This document shows, piece by piece, positions 1 to 6,235 of a stretch of DNA of 8,809 nucleotides (the stretch's first letter is position 1; the number at the start of each line of letters is the position of its first letter). Source of the DNA: JBGPGW01 sp041484095 (lineage in GTDB: Bacteria > Pseudomonadota > Alphaproteobacteria > CADEGL01); NCBI GenBank assembly GCA_041484095.1, contig JBGPGW010000142.1, positions 1-8,809 of the forward strand. The letters are read 5' to 3'. The position numbers and the translations under genes are program-made. Under the pieces are notes generated by a model that did not search any database, was not told the origin of the DNA, and was given only the letters and a program-made list of their open reading frames with translations.

Positions 1-31
1 GAATCCGGGCAGTGGGCCAGATTAGCGCCAT

Positions 32-118
32 GCCCCTGTGGCGGAATTGGTAGACGCGCCAGACTCAAAATCTGGTGGTGGCGACATCGTGCTGGTTCGA
101 GTCCGGCCAGGGGCACCA
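32..118 (+). tRNA. tRNA-Leu (anticodon CAA)
   Basis: Complete class II tRNA. The 5' acceptor strand GCCCCTG (32-38) pairs perfectly with CAGGGGC (108-114). Discriminator A115 is followed by a genomically encoded CCA (116-118). The D-arm contains the typical GGAATTGGTAGAC. The anticodon arm is CCAGA-CTCAAAA-TCTGG, which places CAA in the anticodon and so reads UUG leucine codons. A long variable arm and the T-loop GGTTCGAGTCC follow, as expected for a leucine tRNA of about 87 nt. No second copy of its 3' end is visible in the window, so nothing here marks it as an integration site. Confidence 0.97.
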
Positions 119-216
119 CTTCGCGAATTCGTCGTGTGTTGATTTCGGATGCGCTACGGCGTGAGGCCCTTGTCGGGGCGGCGTGCCGTCGGACGGATTT
201 TCCGGAGGGCGCTGGC

Positions 217-957
217 CTATCGCTGAGCCGCGAAACCGGCCGTGGCGGAAATCTCGCGCGCGGCCGGACGTTGTGGCGGGGCTGCGAGGGCGGCCACATG
301 CGGCGCGCGCTCGGTGAAATGGCCGATGCGTTCGCTCTCATTGAAGGAATAGATCGGCTCGAAGCGGATCAGGCCAGCGTCCACCACCTGCCCCCGCGCA
401 TTGTCGAGCACGAGCGTCGCCCCGTCGATCACCGCGATCAGAATGGCGTGGCTGCCGCCGCTCACCCCGTCGCGGCCCAGCACGACGCGCAGCGCCGAGG
501 GCTCGAAGCCGAGGCGGCGCAAGAGGAAATACTTGAAGATCGCGAAATCCTCGCAGTCGCCGGCCTGCGCGAGGAACTGAAGCGGCGTCGCCCAATGATC
601 GCCCTGGCCATAGGCCTCGAAATCGCTGCGATAGGGGCGCGCATTGACGAGGCGATGGATGCTCTCGGCTTGCGCGCGGCGCGGGAGTGCGGCCAGCGAA
701 TCGAGTTCGGCGAGGACGCCCGGGATGGCCTGATCGGGGCAGGCGGCTCCGGCGGCACACCGGTCGAATGCCGCGTGTGCCTCGCTAAGCCCCGCGACGA
801 ATCCGCGCCAGGGCGGCAGGGGGATCCCCTTGAATTCGACGGTCTCGAAGAGGCCGGAAGGGGCGTCGTTGGCGCCGGCAGGAGCGGCAAGAGAGCCCCC
901 GAAGGCGATCGCCAGCACGCCGAACAACCGGCAGAAGGATGTCCAGGCGCGATTCAT
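217..957 (-). CDS. LapG-like periplasmic cysteine protease (BTLCP / DUF920 family)
   Basis: 246-residue exported protein of the bacterial transglutaminase-like cysteine proteinase family (PF06035), whose characterised member LapG cleaves the N-terminal region of large surface adhesins in the periplasm. Residues 1-29 form a Sec signal peptide ending in the AXA site AGA before Asn30. The core holds HWATPLQFLAQAGDCEDFAIFKYF, read as HWATPLQF (121-128) then GDCEDFAIFKYF (133-144), with nucleophile Cys135. His170 lies in GGSHAILIA and Asp185 in LVLDNARG, giving an intact Cys-His-Asp triad. Asp134 and Glu136 flank the cysteine, as in LapG, where they bind calcium. Length matches the family. It is divergent from the envelope-protein operon to the right. 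No LapD-type receptor or LapA-type adhesin gene is in the window, so the substrate is unknown; a solitary BTLCP with a different target is possible. The family call is strong, the LapG function only inferred. Confidence 0.9.
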   Translation of the reverse strand: MNRAWTSFCRLFGVLAIAFGGSLAAPAGANDAPSGLFETVEFKGIPLPPWRGFVAGLSEAHAAFDRCAAGAACPDQAIPGVLAELDSLAALPRRAQAESIHRLVNARPYRSDFEAYGQGDHWATPLQFLAQAGDCEDFAIFKYFLLRRLGFEPSALRVVLGRDGVSGGSHAILIAVIDGATLVLDNARGQVVDAGLIRFEPIYSFNESERIGHFTERAPHVAALAAPPQRPAAREISATAGFAAQR

Positions 958-1030
958 CGGCTCTTACCCGCAATGGTTTGACCTCTCCGGGAGGCGCTCG
1001 GAGGCTACGGGCAGGGCGATAAATGAACGC

Positions 1031-1073
1031 TTAATGAAGGGTTTACATTGTATTAACCATGGTATTAACCATG
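1031..1073. promoter_or_regulatory. Cluster of CtrA-like binding sites
   Basis: Three elements are visible. TTAATGAAGGGTTTAC (1031-1046) matches the CtrA consensus TTAA-N7-TTAAC with one mismatch. TTAACCAT, the extended CtrA half-site known from Caulobacter, occurs twice (1053-1060 and 1065-1072). The two exact TTAA tetrads are separated by 8 rather than 7 bases. TTTACA (1042-1047) also resembles a plus-strand -35 element, with TATTAA (1063-1068) as a possible -10 at a short 15-base spacing. On the minus strand, TTTATC (1023-1018) is a weak candidate -10. The sites lie 74-116 bases upstream of the protease start and 228-270 upstream of the operon start, so either or both could be controlled. 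The motif match is seen; CtrA binding is inferred. Confidence 0.5.
1050..1073 (+). repeat. Perfect 12-bp tandem direct repeat (GTATTAACCATG x2)
   Basis: GTATTAACCATG occurs at 1050-1061 and again at 1062-1073 with no mismatch and no spacer. The junction forms the palindrome ACCATGGT. Each unit holds one TTAACCAT box. The arrangement is consistent with a slippage duplication that doubled a regulator half-site. Confidence 0.9.
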
Positions 1074-1300
1074 AAGAGGCCAGGGCTGGCGGGGCCTTCC
1101 CTCGGCGCGGCCCCCGGGTGCTGGCGGCGCTCTCAATCGCGGCGATTTCCCCGCGCCGCCGAATTTGGCAAGATGTTGAAAATAATAGCGATGCCTGGGT
1201 CGATGCGCGGGAGCTGTTGTGCTCCCAAGGCGCGGCGCCGACAGGCTCGCAGGGACCGGCGGCGCCGATGCTCGCCGCCGGATGGGAGAGAGAGGGACAT

Positions 1301-2254
1301 ATGCTTCGCTCGCGCGGATGCCGGCGCCAAGCCGGTGCCATGCTCGGCGGTATCATCCTCGCCGCCGCCACGCTCGCATCGATGAGCGATGGCGCGCGCG
1401 GGCAAGCCGGCATCGAGATCAAGAACGCGTCCAACGGCGCCGCGGTCTCCCGGGACCAATTGCCGCAGGCGATCGCGGTCGATGGCGTGATCGCTCAGCT
1501 CGGGCCGGGCGGCTCGCTCGGCCTCTACGGGATCGACGTCTCGGCACGCGAGCGCGGCACGGTCTATCTCGGCACCTCGTCCGAATACATCTTCGCGGCC
1601 TGTCTCGAGGGCGCCGTCGAAGCGGCCGGCGCCGAGGCGGAACGCGGCGAGGTGATCGTGTGGCCGCTCACCGGCGGTGAGCTGCGCGTCCAGGCCTTCG
1701 ACATCAATCGGTTCCTCGCAACCTCGACGCTCGCCATCGATCCCGGCCTGCGCGGCCAGCTCGAACTGGCGGCGGCCGCGCAGCGGCGAAAGGTCTTTTG
1801 GGGCCTGCTCGAGCCGGCCGGCGTCAATATCCAGGCGCCGGCGGTTCCCGCGATCGAAGTGGTGCGACGGACCTATCTCGCCTTGCCGACGGTCGTGCGC
1901 CTCAGGCGCGAATCGGCGGGCAATGCCGACGATCTCGCGCGTCTCGTCGCGGAGCGATTCGCCGCCGGGCTCGCTGAGAAGCAGCGCGAGCCGGTGGAAA
2001 GTCTGCTCAGCCCCGATTTGTTCCGGCGCGAAGGGCATTCCGGCAGCGATTGGGTCGGTCTTCGCTCGCGCTTTGCCGCGCAACTGCTCGCGGGACCCTT
2101 GCCGGCGCGGCTCGCCGGAGGCCGGGTCGAGCCGGGCGGCGATGTCGGCGCGTGGCGCGTCATCGCCGGCGCGAATATCTATCGCATTCGCCTGGCGCCG
2201 CTCGACGGCATGCTTTTCGTGATGTCCGTCGAGCCGGACCGGGAGGGAAGTTGA
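1301..2254 (+). CDS. Exported protein of unknown function (orphan A, first gene of envelope operon)
   Basis: 317 residues; not recognised as a named family. The ATG at 1301 was chosen because GGGAGAGAGAGGG lies just upstream; an in-frame ATG at 1340 (residue 14) lacks this. Residues 11-35 form a hydrophobic signal sequence or membrane anchor with a probable cleavage zone around ARGQAG. Residues 60-145 are Gly/Val-rich short strands (for example GPGGSLGLYGIDV, then RGTVYLGTSSEYIF, ending QAFDINRFLATS), suggesting an all-beta domain perhaps like the one in FecR proteins. Residues 208-312 (ADDLARLVAERFAAGL to MLFVMSVEPD) begin helical and end in beta strands, a pattern resembling an NTF2/SnoaL-like fold; this is an impression only. 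It stops two bases before orphan B, so the two are almost certainly co-transcribed and probably translationally coupled. Likely location is periplasm or envelope. Confidence 0.8.
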   Translation: MLRSRGCRRQAGAMLGGIILAAATLASMSDGARGQAGIEIKNASNGAAVSRDQLPQAIAVDGVIAQLGPGGSLGLYGIDVSARERGTVYLGTSSEYIFAACLEGAVEAAGAEAERGEVIVWPLTGGELRVQAFDINRFLATSTLAIDPGLRGQLELAAAAQRRKVFWGLLEPAGVNIQAPAVPAIEVVRRTYLALPTVVRLRRESAGNADDLARLVAERFAAGLAEKQREPVESLLSPDLFRREGHSGSDWVGLRSRFAAQLLAGPLPARLAGGRVEPGGDVGAWRVIAGANIYRIRLAPLDGMLFVMSVEPDREGS

Positions 2255-2256
2255 TC

Positions 2257-3309
2257 ATGACCCGTCGCGTGAGAACTCTCCGTGCACTTCTTCTTTCCGG
2301 CATCGTCGGCGGGGGGCTCGGCGTCGCGTCCTTGGCACTCGCGGCGGCGCCGGCCGAGCGCTTCAATGCGGATTCGATCGACGCCTTCATCGATCTCCAG
2401 CAATCGCAGTCGAGCACCTGGAGCCGCCTGTCCGACGAAGAGAAACTGCAGATCACGCGGCTCGCGCAATCCGGCGAGGCGTTGCGCCGCCTCATCGTGC
2501 TCGACGTCCCGGCGCTACGGGCGTTGCTCGAGCCCGCTCACGCGCCGCGTCTGGCGGAGCTGGTCGGGCGGCCGGACGATGCGGAGACCGTCCGCCTGTG
2601 GCAGCGCTTCTATGAGGGTTCGGTCCTTCACATCGGCAACGGCCTCTCGGACACGCCGCGCATCGGCTATTACAACCCCATCGTCGATGCCTGGATGATG
2701 ACGGACTGGCGGCGGGAGGCCGACAGCTTCGCGCTCGTCAAGGCGTGGATCGCGACGGGCGAGCGCGTGCGCGCGCAGCCGCAGCCCTCAGGCTCGGTCC
2801 CGGGCTGGACCGCGAAAGGCGGGTCGCTGGCCTCGGCGCTGGCCGAGAACTATCGCGCCAGCGTCGCGGCCTTCGAGCGCACCTATCCCGCCTTCTCATG
2901 GCTGGCGCCGGCCGATGGCTCGAATCAGCGGGACGCTGCGATCGCGGGCGACCGTCTCGGGCTGGTCAATTGGACCGTCGCCTCCTTGTCGTCCGACAAG
3001 AGCTACGAGCCCGCCTTGGACCGGCTGCGCCAGACCATCGCGAGCGGGGATGCGGCCGCGCTCAAATCCCTCGTCCATTCCGACGCTTCCATGCCGGTCG
3101 AGTGGATCGCGGGGTTGTCGAGCGCCATGCGCAGCAACTTTCGGCCCACCGCCGTATTCGAGCGCGCCGATGGCCTGACCGTCACATTCGGCGTGCCATT
3201 CTCGGGCCGCTGGGTGCTGGTGGCCGACTATATCGGCCGGGGTGCCGCGCCCGCGCTCGAGTCGCTCATCTTCTTCGATCTTTCCTCCGTCGAACGGGGT
3301 TCACCATGA
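2257..3309 (+). CDS. Exported protein of unknown function (orphan B)
   Basis: 350 residues; not recognised. The ATG at 2257 follows the stop of orphan A by two bases and has GGGAGGGAAG just upstream; the frame is open further left, but those codons overlap orphan A and precede the signal peptide. Residues 1-30 are a classic signal peptide (MTRRVRTLRA, then a Leu/Val/Gly core, ending LALAA). The mature part is mostly helical. It includes a Trp/Tyr-rich central region with RLWQRFYEG (113-121), GYYNPIVDAWMMTDWRRE (137-154) and a second block NYRASVAAFERTYPAFSWLAP (198-218). The C-terminus (about 255-345) contains LRQTIASGDAAALKSLV followed by strands GLTVTFGVPF and WVLVADYIG. No cysteine is present and no catalytic motif is evident. 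Its stop overlaps the next start as ATGA. A structural or accessory role in the neighbouring envelope system is inferred from context. Confidence 0.82.
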   Translation: MTRRVRTLRALLLSGIVGGGLGVASLALAAAPAERFNADSIDAFIDLQQSQSSTWSRLSDEEKLQITRLAQSGEALRRLIVLDVPALRALLEPAHAPRLAELVGRPDDAETVRLWQRFYEGSVLHIGNGLSDTPRIGYYNPIVDAWMMTDWRREADSFALVKAWIATGERVRAQPQPSGSVPGWTAKGGSLASALAENYRASVAAFERTYPAFSWLAPADGSNQRDAAIAGDRLGLVNWTVASLSSDKSYEPALDRLRQTIASGDAAALKSLVHSDASMPVEWIAGLSSAMRSNFRPTAVFERADGLTVTFGVPFSGRWVLVADYIGRGAAPALESLIFFDLSSVERGSP

Positions 3310-5003
3310 CGTCCGTCTTGATGCGTTCCGGCGCCGCGATCGCCTTCGCCGCATCGCTCGCCATCCTCACGACGGCACCGGCCCATGCCGGTGTCGAGAT
3401 CGGCGATGTTCAACTGGTCAAGCAGGAGGCCTTCGGAACGCCGCCCGATGCCGATAAGCGGATGCTGAAGCCGCGGTTATCGATCTTCGCGAATGAAAGC
3501 GTGGAGACGACGCGGGATTCCGCGGCGCATCTCCACTTCAAGGACGACACGATTCTCCGCATCGGCAGCTCGAGCAAGGACACGCTCGACCGCGTGATCT
3601 ATGACCCGAACCGCGGCACGGGCGAACTGGCGGTCACTTTGGGTCAGGGCGCATTCCGTTACATCAGCGGCAAGATCAAGAATGAAAACGTGACGATCAA
3701 GACTCCGACGGCGACGATCGGCGTGCGCGGCACCGACGTGACGGTGCTGGTGTTCAAGGACGGGTCGACCCAATTGATCGTGAACGACAACTCGCGGGCG
3801 ACGATTCAATCGGTGCTTGGCGGGCCCGCCGCGTCCCTCAAGAAGGGCGAGCAGGGCACGGTCATCAAGGACCAGGAGGGCGCGGAGGTCGGCGCCGCCC
3901 CGCCTTTTGGCGACGCGTTCACGCCCGACAGCGGATTGCTCGATACGGCGGGAATCGGCGGCGCCGACAAGACGACCGACACCGCGACGCAATCGAAGAC
4001 ATTTCCGGATCTGGCCTCGGCGGCCAATTCATCGAGCTACAAGACCGAGCCGCCGGCATCCAACCCGCCGCCGCCGGCACCTCCGGCGGGTGCGAACCAG
4101 ATCACGTGCAATTCACCCTGCGGCTTGCCCGCGTCGTTCGGGACGTCGAACGCCGACCGGTCGGTCTCGCAGCTTCCGCTCGGTCCGGGCGGAGCGGCAA
4201 ACGGCGGCCATCACGGCCATCATGGCCGCTTCGGGTCCTGGACGTCGCCCTGGGGCGGCGGCTTCCGGTTCGCCGGCGGCATGAGCGCGTTCGGCTCCCT
4301 CATGAATGGGCTGTTGCATGACGGGCTCGAGGCGGGCCTCGCGACCGCGCTCGGCTCTCTCCCGCCGCCTCATCACGGGAACCAGCTCGCCTTCCTCAAC
4401 ACGGGCGTGCTGAGCGATGCGGGCGGCAGCCGCGCGACCGACGTCGTCGCGAATGCGGCGACGGCCGCCGCCGCCGGCAGCGTGGCCGGCCAGGTCGCGC
4501 AGACGATCGGCAGCGTGTTCGCGCCGTTCTTCATTCAGATTCGCTGGGGTGTCGGCGGCCAGGATCTCGATCTGCACCTGACCGGCCCGAACGGAGCGTC
4601 CCGATTCCATGTTTATTACGCCGACCGGACACCGGCCGGGGCCAACGCCGTGCTCAACGCGGATTGTGTCTGCAGCAATGGCAGCGAAGTCATCACGGTC
4701 AACCAGCTCAACCAGGGCGGGACGTATCGCACCTCGGTCTACAACTACGGCAATCCGTCGCCGACGGGCACGAACTTGTCGACCAACTCCGGCGTGACGA
4801 TGACCTTCGTCCAAGGCGGGACGGTGGCAGCCGGGCAGAACGGCGGAAGCATCGTCAATGGCGGCACGACGGTTGCGACGCTGACGCCGACACCGGGACA
4901 GGCGGGAAATACCTGGATCGCCGCGACGGTCAACCCGGCGAACGGGAAAGTCACGCCGGTCAATCAAGTGACCAGTACGTCGAATTGCTCGACGCAATGT
5001 TAA
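3306..5003 (+). CDS. FecR-domain surface/periplasmic protein with DUF2135 (YfaP)-like C-terminus
   Basis: 565 residues. The ATG at 3306 overlaps the previous stop (ATGA). Signal peptide 1-28 ends in AHA before Gly29. Residues about 55-165 form a FecR-type beta domain with the signature TPTATIGVRGTDVTVLV (133-149); in known FecR proteins this fold lies in the periplasm. Residues 165-260 are a low-complexity linker ending in the proline run around NPPPPAPPAG (253-262). A Gly/His-rich stretch (GGHHGHHGRFG, 300-310) and an Ala-rich helix (381-398) follow. The C-terminus starts with IRWGVGGQDLDLHLTGPNG (412-430), which resembles the start of DUF2135/YfaP-like surface domains. It continues in Gly/Asn/Thr-rich beta sequence to the end. 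Six cysteines come in three close pairs (268/272, 454/456, 561/565), suggesting disulfides or metal binding. No TonB receptor or ECF sigma gene is nearby, so a ferric-citrate signalling role is unlikely; a structural or ligand-binding surface role is inferred. Confidence 0.88.
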   Translation: MTSVLMRSGAAIAFAASLAILTTAPAHAGVEIGDVQLVKQEAFGTPPDADKRMLKPRLSIFANESVETTRDSAAHLHFKDDTILRIGSSSKDTLDRVIYDPNRGTGELAVTLGQGAFRYISGKIKNENVTIKTPTATIGVRGTDVTVLVFKDGSTQLIVNDNSRATIQSVLGGPAASLKKGEQGTVIKDQEGAEVGAAPPFGDAFTPDSGLLDTAGIGGADKTTDTATQSKTFPDLASAANSSSYKTEPPASNPPPPAPPAGANQITCNSPCGLPASFGTSNADRSVSQLPLGPGGAANGGHHGHHGRFGSWTSPWGGGFRFAGGMSAFGSLMNGLLHDGLEAGLATALGSLPPPHHGNQLAFLNTGVLSDAGGSRATDVVANAATAAAAGSVAGQVAQTIGSVFAPFFIQIRWGVGGQDLDLHLTGPNGASRFHVYYADRTPAGANAVLNADCVCSNGSEVITVNQLNQGGTYRTSVYNYGNPSPTGTNLSTNSGVTMTFVQGGTVAAGQNGGSIVNGGTTVATLTPTPGQAGNTWIAATVNPANGKVTPVNQVTSTSNCSTQC

Positions 5004-5050
5004 GCAGCGCTGCCGGTCCCGGTCGGCGGAGGCCCTTCCCCCCACGCGCC

Positions 5051-5068
5051 TGCAGCAAATCTGCTGCA
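5051..5068. repeat. Inverted repeat TGCAGCA-AATC-TGCTGCA upstream of the beta-barrel gene
   Basis: Perfect 7-bp arms (5051-5057 and 5062-5068) with a 4-base centre sit in the 87-base gap between the FecR-type gene and the barrel gene. They are immediately before the ribosome-site-like GGAGGGCGGA (5071-5080). The repeat could be an operator or an RNA hairpin near the start of the barrel gene. No T-run follows, so a standard terminator is unlikely. A second palindrome with the same half-site, GCAGCGCTGC (5004-5013), directly follows the FecR-type stop codon. Confidence 0.5.
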
Positions 5069-5090
5069 TCGGAGGGCGGATCATAGTACC

Positions 5091-6089
5091 GTGCCTCCGA
5101 TGAAGCGGGGCTCGGCGTCAGGGAAGAATTCGGCAAGGGGGGCGATCGGCAAGGCGGCGCATGCACTGGCCGTGTCGCTCCTGCCGCTCATCGCGGGGCA
5201 CGCGGCGATCGCGCCCGCCCACGCCCAAAGTGCCACGCCCGCAACCGACGCCACCCAGACGATCGAAGAACGCGTGCGCCAGCCGGGCGCCATTCCGGCG
5301 CTCGACGTGTCCGCGGAGGAGGCGATCCTCACGGGCCGCGACGACATCCTGCTCCTGAAGCCGCGCAAGATCTTCGAGCTCTATGCCGAGCCCGGCTACC
5401 GCTTCACGACCAACGCCTTTCTGAGCGATCAGGTGAAGCGTGCCGACCATTACGTCCTCGGCACCGTCGGCGGGCGGGCGGCGACCCGCGTCGATCAAAA
5501 GGTCGATGTCTCCGCCGATGCGAAGCTGTTCAGCGCGCGCTACGCGAGAAATCCCGTTCTCGATTACGACGCCGGCCAGGGCTCGTTCGGGGCGGAGATG
5601 CCTGTCGACGACGGATGGCGCGCCGGATTCAGCCTCGTCGGCACCTGGGTCTACGACCGGGGCTTCAACCGGCGCCTGGTGCGCCTCGGCGATTTCAACA
5701 TCCCCGTGCGCAAGACGTTTCAGGTCGGCGACGACATTTTGATCGTGCCGTTCGGCACCTTCACGCGGACGTGGTCGAGCCCGCGCGACTTCATGAACGT
5801 GCAGCTTCGCGGCGGCAGCACGTTCATCCATGCGCTCAGTCCCAAATTTTACCTGAGCGTCACGCCGTCGCTCTATTGGCGCCACTACGATTCGTTTTTC
5901 GAGCCCGTCTTCAACAAGACGCGCGAGGACGTCAATCTCGACGGCCAGTTCGGCTTCATCTGGGCTCCGATCGAGTTCGCGACCCTCTCGACCCAGATCA
6001 TTCTCACGCGGAACTGGTCGACGCTTGCGACGAACGAATACCGCGCGCTGACGGCTGCGCCGACCGTCCGCCTGTCGATCAAGTTCTAA
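5091..6089 (+). CDS. Outer-membrane beta-barrel protein
   Basis: 332 residues from a GTG start, chosen because GGAGGGCGGA ends 10 bases before it; an in-frame ATG at 5100 (329 residues) is the alternative. A long signal peptide (1-45) ends in APAHA before Gln46. Residues 46-95 are a polar periplasmic-type segment. From about residue 96 the sequence is a series of amphipathic strands with alternating aromatics (FELYAEPGYRFTTNAF, 95-110; RAGFSLVGTWVYDRGF, 177-192; FYLSVTPSLYWRHYD, 253-267; FGFIWAPIEFATLSTQIILT, 287-306). The final strand VRLSIKF ends in Phe, the C-terminal signature of proteins inserted by the BAM complex. The size suggests about 12-14 strands. It follows the exported-protein genes by 87 bases in the same direction and probably supplies their outer-membrane component; channel, anchor or export function cannot be told from sequence. 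Confidence 0.82.
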   Translation: MPPMKRGSASGKNSARGAIGKAAHALAVSLLPLIAGHAAIAPAHAQSATPATDATQTIEERVRQPGAIPALDVSAEEAILTGRDDILLLKPRKIFELYAEPGYRFTTNAFLSDQVKRADHYVLGTVGGRAATRVDQKVDVSADAKLFSARYARNPVLDYDAGQGSFGAEMPVDDGWRAGFSLVGTWVYDRGFNRRLVRLGDFNIPVRKTFQVGDDILIVPFGTFTRTWSSPRDFMNVQLRGGSTFIHALSPKFYLSVTPSLYWRHYDSFFEPVFNKTREDVNLDGQFGFIWAPIEFATLSTQIILTRNWSTLATNEYRALTAAPTVRLSIKF

Positions 6090-6106
6090 CCCCTGGAAAA
6101 CAACCG

Positions 6107-6118
6107 ACGAAATTTCGT
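6107..6118. repeat. 12-bp palindrome ACGAAATTTCGT
   Basis: A perfect palindrome 18 bases after the stop of the barrel gene. It has no central loop, so it is a poor RNA hairpin, but as DNA it could be a regulator site. It lies to the left of the tandem dyads in the same gap. Confidence 0.35.
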
Positions 6119-6133
6119 TTCGCGCGATTGCCG

Positions 6134-6162
6134 GTGACGGCCGTCACAGTGATGCCCGTCAC
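6134..6162. promoter_or_regulatory. Two tandem GTGA-N6-TCAC dyads (operator-like)
   Basis: GTGACGGCCGTCAC (6134-6147) is a perfect 14-bp palindrome. After one base (A6148) it is followed by GTGATGCCCGTCAC (6149-6162), which differs at only two positions, giving a 15-bp period. Both have the GTGA-N6-TCAC form seen in CRP/FNR-superfamily sites, though such a motif is not exclusive to them. They lie 73-102 bases before the ATG of the small orphan gene at 6236, a sensible place for a regulator. I see no convincing -35/-10 pair, so the promoter itself is undefined. Confidence 0.5.
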
Positions 6163-6235
6163 TTCAATCGCGTCCCGGTGGGTTCACGCTGCCCCCATAA
6201 GAACAACCATATGTGTGGGGGGAGAGAGACAGCCG

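Larger units (their letters stand above)
958..1300. promoter_or_regulatory. Divergent intergenic region between the LapG-like gene and the envelope operon
   Basis: This 343-base stretch carries no convincing gene. Its left part contains an AT-rich island (about 1018-1076), conspicuous in this GC-rich window, that holds the CtrA-like boxes listed separately. The right part (1074-1300) is mostly GC-rich, with a short AT-rich patch around 1176-1188 (TTGAAAATAATAG) and a small GCGGCG...CGCCGC inverted repeat near 1140-1160. It could be the leader of the plus-strand operon. It ends in a strong purine-rich ribosome site, GGGAGAGAGAGGG, just before the ATG at 1301. Reading frames crossing this region give arginine/proline-rich products typical of out-of-frame GC-rich DNA. 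Confidence 0.6.

Noticed and set aside
186..201. CCGTC/GACGG hairpin followed by ATTTT as a terminator for the tRNA or the protease gene
   Set aside because: The stem is only 4-5 bp and nearly 70 bases past the tRNA; too weak to call.
32..216. tRNA-Leu as an attachment site of an integrated island
   Set aside because: No integrase gene and no second copy of the tRNA 3' end are visible in the window.
951..955. GATTC (CcrM GANTC methylation site) next to the protease start codon
   Set aside because: GANTC also occurs elsewhere in the window, for example at 1-5 and inside the tRNA, so one site near a start carries little weight.
1165..1181. Sigma-54-like element TTGGCA...TTGAA
   Set aside because: The -12 GC is missing and the spacing is off by one base, so it fails the strict sigma-54 requirements.
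830..1300. Upstream extension of the orphan A frame to 830
   Set aside because: It would overlap the protease gene antisense and precede the signal peptide; the strong ribosome site just before 1301 marks the start.
1059..1385. Possible small gene starting within the tandem repeat ATGs
   Set aside because: Product is Arg/Pro/Ser-rich, lacks a ribosome site and runs out of frame into orphan A.
2745..3305. Upstream extension of the FecR-type gene frame to 2745
   Set aside because: Arg-rich sequence overlapping orphan B; the ATG at 3306 begins a clean signal peptide and overlaps the previous stop.
4113..5084. 323-codon minus-strand open frame opposite the FecR-type gene
   Set aside because: Arg-rich composition without motifs, fully antisense to a well-supported exported protein.
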